This document shows positions 1 to 5,696 of a stretch of DNA of 5,706 bases, piece after piece. The stretch covers positions 1 to 5,706 of the forward strand of contig JALUSH010000047.1 of the NCBI GenBank assembly GCA_027016675.1. Direction: 5' to 3'. Under the pieces are notes generated by a model. It was given only the letters and a program-made list of their open reading frames with translations. It was not told where the DNA came from and made no database searches. Source of the stretch: Thermodesulfovibrio sp. (lineage in GTDB: Bacteria; Nitrospirota; Thermodesulfovibrionia; Thermodesulfovibrionales; JdFR-85). Position numbers and translations under genes: made by a program. Every line of letters begins with the position of its first letter. The stretch's first letter is position 1.

Positions 1-1190
1 CATTTCATGTAGAAGAGCTTGGAGTAGACTGGAACGTAATATTTCTTCTTATCTCCATGATGGTGATTATAAATCTTATGCGACCCACTGGTTTCTTTGA
101 ATACATTGCCATAAAAAGTGCCAAGATTGCAAAAGGTGAACCCTTTCGTGTTATGGCAATGCTTTCCATTGTAACAGCGGTACTGAGTGCCCTTCTTGAC
201 AATGTAACCACAGTGCTACTGATTGCACCTGTTACCTTCCTTATTGCTGATGCCCTTGAGATAGACCCCATACCCTTTCTCCTGGCAGAGGTGTTTGCCT
301 CAAACATTGGTGGAACTGCCACTCTTATAGGTGACCCACCCAATATCATGATTGCCTCAAAGGCAAAGCTCAACTTTATGGACTTTATTTATCATCTTAC
401 ACCAGTTGTGATTGTAATTATGGTGGTATTTATCATTGTTCTGAAATTGATTTTTGGAAGGAAACTCAAAACACGGGAGGAACTGAAGCAAAGAATCATG
501 CAGATGAATGAACGTGAGGCTATTAAGGATCCGGTGATGCTTAAAAAGTCACTCTTTGTATTAGGCGTTGTGCTTATAGGTTTTGTCTTCCACGGAATGC
601 TTGGTTATGAGCCTGCTACTGTAGCACTGTTTGGTGCAGGACTTCTGCTGCTTCTTTCAGGCACTCACAATCCGCATCACTACCTTGCTGAGGTGGAGTG
701 GCCTACTATATTCTTCTTTATTGGACTCTTCATAATCATCGGTGGTGTGGTAAAGGTGGGACTCATAAAGTGGCTTTCTGTTAAGGTGCTTGACATTACA
801 GCTGGTAACCTGTTGGCCACAAGTATGATAGTAATGTGGTTTTCTGCAATTGCATCGGCAATAGTGGACAATATCCCCTATGTGGCTACCATGAATCCTC
901 TTATAATAGATATGGCAAAGCAGATCTGGCCTGGAGAGACAGGACTTGCACTGCTTCAGCATCCAGACCTTATGCCAATGTGGTGGTCTCTGGCCCTTGG
1001 TGCCTGTCTTGGAGGAAACGGTTCCCCTATAGGAGCCTCTGCGAATGTTATAGTGGTAGGATTGGCAGAAAGAGCTGGCCACAGGATATCATTTATGAGA
1101 TTTGTTCTGTACGGGGCTCCAATCATGTTTTTAACAGTCTTTATATCCATGATCTATGTGTGGCTCAGGTACTATGTAATAGGGTTTTAG
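1..1190 (+). CDS. ArsB/NhaD-family ion transporter, copy 1 (5'-partial)
   Basis: Inner-membrane carrier of the ion transporter superfamily. Na+/H+ antiport is the likeliest activity, but anion or arsenite transport cannot be excluded, and no arsR or arsC is seen nearby. The reading frame is open from the left edge (first full codon at base 3) to TAG at 1188-1190. By alignment with the full copy at 4323-5696, the window begins inside residue 62, so the true start lies outside; the ATG at 57 is internal. Both family signature loops are present: DNVTTVLL followed by GGTATLIGDPPN in the first half, and VDNIPYVATMNP followed by GGNG(SP)IGASANV in the second. This is the two-half inverted-repeat fold of the family. 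Most of the rest is hydrophobic helix. Odd points: in the second signature loop this copy has Ser-Pro (1023-1028) where the other has Thr-Ala, and its C-terminus ends IGF rather than LKI. About 73 of 395 aligned residues differ. Family assignment is firm; substrate is inferred. Confidence 0.93.
   Translation, partial: FHVEELGVDWNVIFLLISMMVIINLMRPTGFFEYIAIKSAKIAKGEPFRVMAMLSIVTAVLSALLDNVTTVLLIAPVTFLIADALEIDPIPFLLAEVFASNIGGTATLIGDPPNIMIASKAKLNFMDFIYHLTPVVIVIMVVFIIVLKLIFGRKLKTREELKQRIMQMNEREAIKDPVMLKKSLFVLGVVLIGFVFHGMLGYEPATVALFGAGLLLLLSGTHNPHHYLAEVEWPTIFFFIGLFIIIGGVVKVGLIKWLSVKVLDITAGNLLATSMIVMWFSAIASAIVDNIPYVATMNPLIIDMAKQIWPGETGLALLQHPDLMPMWWSLALGACLGGNGSPIGASANVIVVGLAERAGHRISFMRFVLYGAPIMFLTVFISMIYVWLRYYVIGF
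1..1190 (+). repeat. Direct repeat unit, left copy (paralogous transporter gene)
   Basis: Aligns without any gap to 4507-5696 at a fixed offset of 4506 bases. Exactly identical tracts, checked by eye, are 1-124, 169-221, 295-388, 618-664 and 732-760. The tracts between them carry many synonymous and non-synonymous differences. The similarity stops at the stop codons: 1191 onward does not resemble 5697 onward. The left limit lies outside the window. Confidence 0.9.
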
Positions 1191-1236
1191 TTGATACCTG
1201 TTACAGAGGTTTTCAAAAGAATATTTTAGAGGGCAT

Positions 1237-1268
1237 GAGAAGCTGTTTCCTGACTAACTCAGCTTCTC
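1237..1268. terminator. Hairpin between convergent genes, possible bidirectional terminator
   Basis: A perfect 9-base inverted repeat, GAGAAGCTG at 1237-1245 and CAGCTTCTC at 1260-1268, encloses a 14-base loop. It lies between the transporter (ending at 1190) and the convergent K+-uptake operon. The right arm is also the last codons of trkA (Glu-Lys-Leu), whose TAG falls inside the loop. No uninterrupted T-run follows on either strand, so it is not a classical intrinsic terminator. It may act as a weak or Rho-assisted terminator, or protect mRNA 3' ends. Confidence 0.45.
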
Positions 1269-1922
1269 TATATCACTATTGGCGCCAAGAACCACCAGTA
1301 CATCATCTTTACTGATGATATCATCAGGTGATGGATTAATATTCCAGGTCTCTTTTTTTATTCCCTCTACAAAATATTGCTTTCTTACGGCAATAATACT
1401 TATCCCATAGTCAGCACGCAGGTTTGATTCTCGTATTGTCTTGTCCCATGTAAATGCAGGGGCTGGCATTTCAACAATACTATACTCGGGTGACAGAACG
1501 ATCTGCTCCAGAAATTCGGGCTTGATTAAAGACATGGCAACCCGTCTTGCCATATCTCTTTCAGGATAAACAACTCTGTTAACTCCGATGTGGGTGAGAA
1601 TCTTACCATGAAGATCATTCACTGCTTTGGCCACGATCTCCTTTATTCCTAATTCCTTTAGAAGCATTACAACAAGGATACTTGCCTCGATGTTTTCTCC
1701 AATGCTAACAACTGCTACATCCACGTTCTGTACGCCTGCCTCTCTGAGTGCCTTTTCATCAGTGGCATCCAGTTCAACGGCAATTGTTGCAAGGTCAGCA
1801 AGTGCTTTTACTTTGGATTCGCTTCTATCAATGGCAACCACCTCTGCACCGGAGTTTGCGAGTGTTTCAGCTACGGCAGAACCAAATCTTCCAAGTCCAA
1901 TGACAGCAAAGTGTTTGTTCAT
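1254..1922 (-). CDS. ktrA: TrkA/KtrA-type K+ channel regulator (RCK protein)
   Basis: Cytoplasmic regulatory subunit that forms a ring under the TrkH/KtrB channel and gates K+ uptake in response to bound nucleotide. The 222 residues match the single-RCK KtrA class; E. coli TrkA is about twice as long with two RCK modules. The Rossmann-type RCK_N domain spans about residues 3-125, with GLGRFG at 9-14 as the dinucleotide loop and Asp32 at the end of beta-2, the usual ribose-contacting acidic residue. The RCK_C domain occupies about 137-222; in Firmicutes homologues it can bind cyclic di-AMP, which cannot be judged here. Its ATG overlaps the stop of the upstream channel gene in an ATGA (1919-1922), implying translational coupling. 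A GGAGGGGAGG stretch at 1943-1934 lies about 11 bases before the start. The stop is TAG at 1256-1254. The KtrA name is by family and length; NAD(H) versus ATP/ADP preference is not established. Confidence 0.95.
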   Translation of the reverse strand: MNKHFAVIGLGRFGSAVAETLANSGAEVVAIDRSESKVKALADLATIAVELDATDEKALREAGVQNVDVAVVSIGENIEASILVVMLLKELGIKEIVAKAVNDLHGKILTHIGVNRVVYPERDMARRVAMSLIKPEFLEQIVLSPEYSIVEMPAPAFTWDKTIRESNLRADYGISIIAVRKQYFVEGIKKETWNINPSPDDIISKDDVLVVLGANSDIEKLS

Positions 1923-3253
1923 CCTATCATCAACCTCCCCTCCGGGTATCGTATCTTTTCCTCTCTTTGTTTTAACAGTGCCATAAAGAGTGTAAGAGGC
2001 CCCAGACGACCTACAAGCATGGTAATTATAATAATAATCTTTGAGGGCACAGAAAATCCAGCTACAAGGCTCAAGGAAGCACCGTTTCCCACTGAAAGTC
2101 CCACCGTACCAAAGGCACTAACTACCTCAAACATGGTGGTCAGAAACCCTGTATGCTCTATATCTTCAACAATGAAAGTAACTATAGTTACATAGAATAC
2201 TGCGAGTGCCATGATCACAAGTGCTCTTGAAACAAGCACCTCTGGCACTCGTCTTTTGAATATAACCGTGTCCTTTCTTCCCCGGATTGTAGTCCATATA
2301 TGCATAAGCACAACTGTAAATGTAGTGGTCTTGATACCACCACCTGTGCTGCCAGGAGAGGCACCTATTATCATTAATATTATTGTGAAAAAGAGCGTCT
2401 GAGGTTGAAGCATGGAGTAATCGATGGTGTTAAATCCAGCAGTACGTGCTGTTACTGAGGCAAACAGAGAGGAGAGCATGGTTTCTTTCAAACTCAATTC
2501 TGAGAAGAAAAAGTGCCTTTCATTGAAAAAGATAATTGCAGCACCACCAAATATTAATATGAATGTAACTACAATAACAATTTTTGTATGTTGCATGAGC
2601 CTTTTTCTGTGTCTGATATTGTCAAAGAGATCATCCATTACCACAAATCCGATTCCTCCCAGTATAATTAGAAACATTACTGTTAGATTAAGAAGTATAT
2701 CATTTCTGTAACGGACAAGGCTGTCAGAGAAAAGGCTGAACCCTGCATTATTAAAGGCAGATATAGAGTGGAAGATACCATAAAAAAATGCATCAGATAT
2801 GCTGAAGTCTTTTGTAAATACCAGACCTAAAACCAGGGTGCCAAGAAGTTCAACAGTAAAGACAAATATAAACATTCTTTTCATAAAGCGAACAACCCCT
2901 TCAAGAGTGGTAATATTGAGAGACTCCTTTATCATCATTCTTTCAAAAAGGCCGATCCTGCGACCAGCTAACAGGGCTAACATGGTGGACATGGACATAT
3001 ATCCCAGGCCACCTACCTGTATAAGCAACATTATTACAATCTGGCCAAAAAGAGTAAAATCCTGTGGGGTGTTTTTTACTATAAGACCTGTTACACAAAC
3101 TGCTGATGTGGATGTAAAAAGGGCATCAAGGAGGCTTATACCATGGGTAGTAGAGTAGGGAAGCATGAGAAGCACTGTACCCAACGCTATAACACCCACA
3201 AATCCACTCACCATAACCTGTGCCGAAGAGAGCCTGCCCGTGTAGCTTTCCAT
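1919..3253 (-). CDS. ktrB: TrkH/KtrB-type K+ uptake channel subunit
   Basis: Integral inner-membrane K+-translocating subunit of a Trk/Ktr system, four repeated M1-P-M2 units in one chain. The four selectivity-filter segments are all visible: VTG (Gly56), NAG (Gly171), TAG (Gly273) and TVG (Gly385). The glycine-rich gating loop of the third repeat, GASPGSTGGGIKT, is at 297-309, and the conserved Arg416 of the fourth repeat is in VGRLGPLTL. At 444 residues it has the compact KtrB/TrkG size. The start at 3253 is preferred because RLSSAQV (7-13) matches the conserved pre-M1 segment of KtrB; an in-frame TAA lies seven codons upstream. No Shine-Dalgarno is seen before this ATG. A shorter start at Met14 (3214) is possible but would lose that segment. 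It is first in an operon with trkA/ktrA. Partner proteins in the family are often Na+-dependent, which fits the flanking Na+/H+-antiporter-like genes. Confidence 0.96.
   Translation of the reverse strand: MESYTGRLSSAQVMVSGFVGVIALGTVLLMLPYSTTHGISLLDALFTSTSAVCVTGLIVKNTPQDFTLFGQIVIMLLIQVGGLGYMSMSTMLALLAGRRIGLFERMMIKESLNITTLEGVVRFMKRMFIFVFTVELLGTLVLGLVFTKDFSISDAFFYGIFHSISAFNNAGFSLFSDSLVRYRNDILLNLTVMFLIILGGIGFVVMDDLFDNIRHRKRLMQHTKIVIVVTFILIFGGAAIIFFNERHFFFSELSLKETMLSSLFASVTARTAGFNTIDYSMLQPQTLFFTIILMIIGASPGSTGGGIKTTTFTVVLMHIWTTIRGRKDTVIFKRRVPEVLVSRALVIMALAVFYVTIVTFIVEDIEHTGFLTTMFEVVSAFGTVGLSVGNGASLSLVAGFSVPSKIIIIITMLVGRLGPLTLFMALLKQREEKIRYPEGRLMIG
1934..1943 (-). promoter_or_regulatory. Ribosome-binding site for ktrA inside the ktrB 3' end
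   Basis: On the minus strand GGAGGGGAGG occurs within the last codons of the channel gene, 11 bases before the ktrA ATG. The spacing is slightly long, but together with the ATGA overlap it supports coupled translation of channel and regulator. Confidence 0.55.
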
Positions 3254-3261
3254 AATTATAG

Positions 3262-3292
3262 CAGTATAACATTACATACATACCATTAATCA
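3262..3292 (-). promoter_or_regulatory. Candidate promoter of the ktrBA operon (weak)
   Basis: Read on the minus strand, TTGATT is followed after 19 bases by TATACT, which ends nine bases before the ktrB ATG. The spacing is longer than ideal. The expected start of transcription would lie within a few bases of the ATG, giving an almost leaderless mRNA, consistent with the absent Shine-Dalgarno. An extended -10-like TGCTATAAT sits even closer to the ATG, but would only serve the alternative Met14 start. Confidence 0.3.
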
Positions 3293-3414
3293 ACGGGCAC
3301 TCTAAACATGAATTCCCCCAAGAAATATCTTATCAATAAAAGAAGCTATTGTAAAAAAAGAAGAATGTAAACAATAGAACTGGAGTTTTGCAGTTTTTCA
3401 TAAACAGGCAGGGT

Positions 3415-3441
3415 TCCCTGAAAAATCCTGATTTTTCGGGA
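3415..3441. repeat. Hairpin within the left arm of the nested repeat
   Basis: TCCC (3415-3418) pairs with GGGA (3438-3441). GAAAAAT (3420-3426) pairs with ATTTTTC (3431-3437). There is one unpaired T at 3419 and a CCTG tetraloop, giving eleven base pairs. The T-run is inside the stem rather than after it, so terminator activity is not expected. Confidence 0.6.
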
Positions 3442-3460
3442 CAGAGGGAGGTGGTTCATC

Positions 3461-3481
3461 ATCCCATTAATGCAATGGGAT
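3461..3481. repeat. Perfect 8-bp hairpin ATCCCATT / AATGGGAT
   Basis: An uninterrupted 8-base inverted repeat around a 5-base loop (AATGC), inside the larger nested repeat. It could be a stem of a structured transcript or a dyad operator. No regulator gene is adjacent to assign it to. Confidence 0.55.
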
Positions 3482-3618
3482 TTAAATTATAAAAGAACAG
3501 AGTCTATTAAGCCTTCAGGTGAAAAACAGAAATCCTGGTGTAAGATACTGTAGGTATTGCTACATGGTCTTCTTCACCACCTCCCTCTGCCTGTTGGGGA
3601 TGAGCAGTGCTGTAGTGG

Positions 3619-3698
3619 AGTCTGAAGGGTTTTGAATTTTGCATAAGATTTGCCACAGACGGCAAATCGCAAAATTCCCTACCTTGAAGCCTCAGACT
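3619..3698. repeat. Long multi-segment hairpin
   Basis: Three successive inverted pairings share one axis. AGTCTGA(A)GG at 3619-3628 pairs with CCTCAGACT at 3690-3698, with one bulged A. GAATTTTGC at 3634-3642 pairs with GCAAAATTC at 3669-3677. GATTTGCC at 3647-3654 pairs with GGCAAATC at 3661-3668, around an ACAGAC loop. That is about 26 base pairs in 80 bases, with internal loops. No T-run follows on either strand. It sits some 60 bases upstream of the promoter of the CBS gene. Confidence 0.7.
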
Positions 3699-3755
3699 AA
3701 GACAAGACCATAATTATTATTTAACTCTCCATTAAAAGAAAAAATTACTCTGATA

Positions 3756-3785
3756 TTGACTACCCATAACAGTTAGTATTATGAT
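3756..3785 (+). promoter_or_regulatory. Sigma70-type promoter for the CBS-transporter operon
   Basis: TTGACT (3756-3761) and TATGAT (3780-3785) each match five of six consensus positions and are 18 bases apart. The expected transcription start is near 3792-3794. This gives a leader of about 50 bases to the GTG start at 3845, which contains the strong ribosome site; the ATG at 3809 would have a leader of only about 15 bases and no ribosome site. Confidence 0.6.
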
Positions 3786-3833
3786 ATCCTGCAGTTTCAT
3801 CTTACAACATGGTTGTTGCAATAAATAACACCT

Positions 3834-3839
3834 GGGAGG
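3834..3839 (+). promoter_or_regulatory. Ribosome-binding site deciding the CBS gene start
   Basis: GGGAGG lies five bases before GTG 3845. No purine-rich site precedes the upstream in-frame ATG at 3809. This argues for the GTG start. Confidence 0.7.
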
Positions 3840-3844
3840 AGACC

Positions 3845-4321
3845 GTGAAGGTAAGGGACATAATGGAGCCGGTGATAGATGTATTATCGCCTGATGATAC
3901 ATTAAAGGAGGCGGTAAACAGGATGCGTGTAGCCAGGAGAGGCGAGAGCAAGGTAGGGGTAAAGGGGATGATAGTGGTAGACGAAGGTGGTAATCTTGTA
4001 GGTATGGTATCCATTAAAGACATTCTGAAGACCATAATACCCTTTTATATGAGTTATTCAGAGCTCAGTGAATTCACATGGGATGGCATGCTTGAGGAGA
4101 TGGCAAGGAAGGTGGCGGGCAAGAAGGTTAAGGAATTCATGACGAAGGAGGTAATCACGATAGAAGGGGATTCTCCTTTAATGGAATGTGCTGATATAAT
4201 GGTAAAGAAAAATCTTCAGAGGATACCGGTAGTGGGTAAGGACAGGAAAGTAGTAGGGATAGTATATGTAAGGGATTTATATTATGCCCTTGTAAAGACA
4301 CTACTGGAGAAGGAGGAATAA
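3845..4321 (+). CDS. Tandem CBS-domain protein (Bateman module), likely regulator of the adjacent transporter
   Basis: A soluble 158-residue protein made of two CBS domains, about residues 3-62 and 94-152. Such pairs fold into a Bateman module that commonly binds adenine nucleotides and controls channels, carriers or enzymes. The first domain opens with the typical KVRDIMEPV and runs to GNLVGMVSIKDIL. The second runs from VKEFMTKEVITIEGDS to KVVGIVYVRDLYYAL. No DNA-binding, kinase or membrane segment is attached. The start is set at GTG 3845, preceded by GGGAGG at five bases. An in-frame ATG at 3809 would add twelve residues (170 aa) but has no ribosome site, and the extra residues precede the usual domain beginning. 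The stop TAA lies one base before the transporter ATG, and the last codons supply that gene's AGGAGG, so the two are almost certainly co-transcribed and coupled. A role as sensor subunit of the transporter is inferred from this arrangement only. Confidence 0.88.
   Translation: MKVRDIMEPVIDVLSPDDTLKEAVNRMRVARRGESKVGVKGMIVVDEGGNLVGMVSIKDILKTIIPFYMSYSELSEFTWDGMLEEMARKVAGKKVKEFMTKEVITIEGDSPLMECADIMVKKNLQRIPVVGKDRKVVGIVYVRDLYYALVKTLLEKEE
4311..4316 (+). promoter_or_regulatory. Ribosome-binding site of transporter copy 2
   Basis: A perfect AGGAGG formed by the last codons of the CBS gene, six bases before ATG 4323. It places initiation of the transporter within reach of ribosomes terminating on the CBS gene. 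Confidence 0.8.
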
Positions 4322-4322
4322 G

Positions 4323-5696
4323 ATGACACATGAGGCAGTAGCAGAGACCACTCAACAGGTTGTAATGAACAGTACATTTTGGATGGCAACGGCAATCTTT
4401 CTGCTTGCCTATGCGATTATAGTGTCTGAGAAGATTCACAAGACCATAGTAGCCATAGTGGGTGCAGCGCTTATGCTTGTGTTGAAGATACTTGAGCAGT
4501 ATGAGGCATTTCATGTAGAAGAGCTTGGAGTAGACTGGAACGTAATATTTCTTCTTATCTCCATGATGGTGATTATAAATCTTATGCGACCCACTGGTTT
4601 CTTTGAATACATTGCCATAAAAAGTGCCAAATGGGGCAGGGGTGAACCTTTCCGGATTATGGCAATCTTTGCTGTTGTAACAGCGGTACTGAGTGCCCTT
4701 CTTGACAATGTAACCACAGTGCTACTGCTTGCGCCTGTTACTTTACTCATTGCTGATGCACTTGAGGTTGATCCTGTACCATATCTTATAGCAGAGGCGC
4801 TTGCCTCAAACATTGGTGGAACTGCCACTCTTATAGGTGACCCACCCAATATCATGATTGCCTCAAAGGCAAAGCTCAACTTTATGGACTTTATATATAA
4901 TCTTACACCTGCAATAATAGTGATAATGGTATTCTTTTTGTTGATGCTGAAACTTATATTCGGAAAGAGACTACATGTTAAACCTGAACTTAAAAGACGT
5001 GTGCTTGAGATGAATGAACGGGATGCCATCAAGGATCCTGTGATGCTGAAAAAATCGCTATTTGTGTTAGGGGTTGTTATACTTGGTTTTGTTTTCCATG
5101 GGATGCTTGGCTATGAGCCAGCCACTGTAGCACTGTTTGGTGCAGGACTTCTGCTGCTTCTTTCAGGCACCCACGATCCGCATCATTACCTTGCTGAGGT
5201 GGAATGGCCTACCATCTTCTTCTTCATGGGGCTTTTTATAATCATCGGTGGTGTGGTAAAGGTGGGTCTTATCAAATGGATGTCAACGGAGGTGCTTAAA
5301 ATAACTCATGGCAACATGTTTGCTACAAGTATGCTCGTTATGTGGTTTTCTGCCTTTGCCTCAGCCTTTGTGGATAACATACCCTATGTGGCCACCATGA
5401 ATCCTCTTATCATAGATATGGCCAAGGAGTTATGGCCCAACCTTCATGGTTTGCAACTGCTGCACAATCCTGCACTTATGCCACTGTGGTGGTCCCTGGC
5501 CCTTGGTGCCTGTCTTGGTGGCAATGGTACAGCAATTGGAGCCTCTGCAAATGTTATAGTGGTAGGATTGGCTGAAAGGGCAGGTAAAAAGATTACCTTT
5601 CTCAAGTTTATGCTATATGGCATGCCCATCATGATACTCACTGTTATTCTTTCCATGATATATGTGTGGCTGAGATATTATGTTCTGAAGATATAA
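4323..5696 (+). CDS. ArsB/NhaD-family ion transporter, copy 2 (complete)
   Basis: A complete 457-residue polytopic membrane carrier, normal length for the ArsB/NhaD family. Hydrophobic helices begin near residue 18. Signature loops are DNVTTVLL (128-135), SNIGGTATLIGDPPN (162-176), VDNIPYVATMNP (350-361) and GGNGTAIGASANV (399-411); the paired loops line the central binding site in relatives. A charged cytoplasmic-type stretch (about 214-245) separates the two halves. Na+ (or Li+)/H+ exchange is the likeliest function, because the gene sits beside a K+-uptake operon and lacks arsenic-resistance neighbours; this remains inference. The ATG at 4323 is firmly supported by AGGAGG six bases upstream and follows the CBS stop by one base. 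It is a paralogue of the gene at the left edge, about 82% identical by hand count. Parts of the two are identical at DNA level and other parts are well diverged. The stop is TAA at 5694-5696, and only ten bases remain after it. Confidence 0.95.
   Translation: MTHEAVAETTQQVVMNSTFWMATAIFLLAYAIIVSEKIHKTIVAIVGAALMLVLKILEQYEAFHVEELGVDWNVIFLLISMMVIINLMRPTGFFEYIAIKSAKWGRGEPFRIMAIFAVVTAVLSALLDNVTTVLLLAPVTLLIADALEVDPVPYLIAEALASNIGGTATLIGDPPNIMIASKAKLNFMDFIYNLTPAIIVIMVFFLLMLKLIFGKRLHVKPELKRRVLEMNERDAIKDPVMLKKSLFVLGVVILGFVFHGMLGYEPATVALFGAGLLLLLSGTHDPHHYLAEVEWPTIFFFMGLFIIIGGVVKVGLIKWMSTEVLKITHGNMFATSMLVMWFSAFASAFVDNIPYVATMNPLIIDMAKELWPNLHGLQLLHNPALMPLWWSLALGACLGGNGTAIGASANVIVVGLAERAGKKITFLKFMLYGMPIMILTVILSMIYVWLRYYVLKI
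4507..5696 (+). repeat. Direct repeat unit, right copy (paralogous transporter gene)
   Basis: Counterpart of 1-1190. Identical tracts are 4507-4630, 4675-4727, 4801-4894, 5124-5170 and 5238-5266. Because the left copy is cut by the window, it is not known whether the repeat extends upstream through 4323-4506 or also includes a second CBS gene. Confidence 0.9.

Larger units (their letters stand above)
3403..3595. repeat. Nested long inverted repeat, possible structured RNA or small repeat element
   Basis: The right arm, 3576-3595, is the reverse complement of a split left arm: AACAGGCAG at 3403-3411 plus AGGGAGGTGGT at 3445-3455, 20 pairs in total. The left arm is interrupted by 33 bases (3412-3444) that fold into their own hairpin and end in CAG, repeating the CAG just before the break. 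The enclosed 120 bases contain a further perfect hairpin at 3461-3481. As RNA this would be a long helix with a side stem-loop. As DNA it looks like an inverted repeat into which a hairpin was inserted with a three-base duplication. No U-tract follows, so it is not an intrinsic terminator. Function unknown. Confidence 0.65.
3254..3844. other. Divergent intergenic region without a gene, rich in inverted repeats
   Basis: About 590 bases between the divergent K+-uptake operon and the CBS-transporter operon. No open frame of convincing length, ribosome site or family similarity was found on either strand. Contents from left to right are an AT-rich 5' flank of ktrB (3254-3402), a nested inverted-repeat element (3403-3595), a long two-part hairpin (3619-3698), an AT-rich spacer (3699-3755), and the promoter and leader of the CBS gene (3756-3844). 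The small ATG/GTG frames tried here stop within about 15 codons. Confidence 0.75.

Noticed and set aside
1..1190. Assembly duplication artefact
   Set aside because: The copies differ at about 73 residues and have different 3' flanks, so they are genuine diverged paralogues.
1..1190. Arsenite efflux gene arsB
   Set aside because: The protein belongs to the broader ArsB/NhaD group, but no arsR, arsC, arsA or arsD lies in view and the K+-uptake and CBS neighbours fit cation exchange better.
836..1315. 159-codon plus-strand frame overlapping the transporter end and ktrA
   Set aside because: Out of frame with a clear transporter gene, low-complexity Cys/Trp/Tyr-rich translation, and it runs through the convergent boundary into the antisense of ktrA.
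3415..3441. Intrinsic terminator
   Set aside because: The T-run lies within the stem and the bases after the hairpin are ACAGAGGG, so the required U-tract is missing.
3250..3717. Ten-base direct repeat CCATAATTAT at 3250-3259 and 3708-3717 as possible target-site duplication flanking an inserted element
   Set aside because: It is AT-rich and partly palindromic, one copy overlaps the ktrB start, and no terminal inverted repeats adjoin either copy, so chance is the simpler explanation.
3254..3720. Cyclic di-AMP (ydaO-type) riboswitch upstream of ktrB
   Set aside because: Considered because such riboswitches control ktr genes in Firmicutes. The minus-strand sequence did not show the conserved motifs I know for that class, and the strong stems here are arranged differently.
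4511..5032. 173-codon open frame on the minus strand inside transporter copy 2, with a relative at 5-373 in copy 1
   Set aside because: It is an antisense shadow of the repeated, hydrophobic transporter sequence. Its apparent conservation follows from the paralogy of the sense frames, and it has no ribosome site or recognisable domain.
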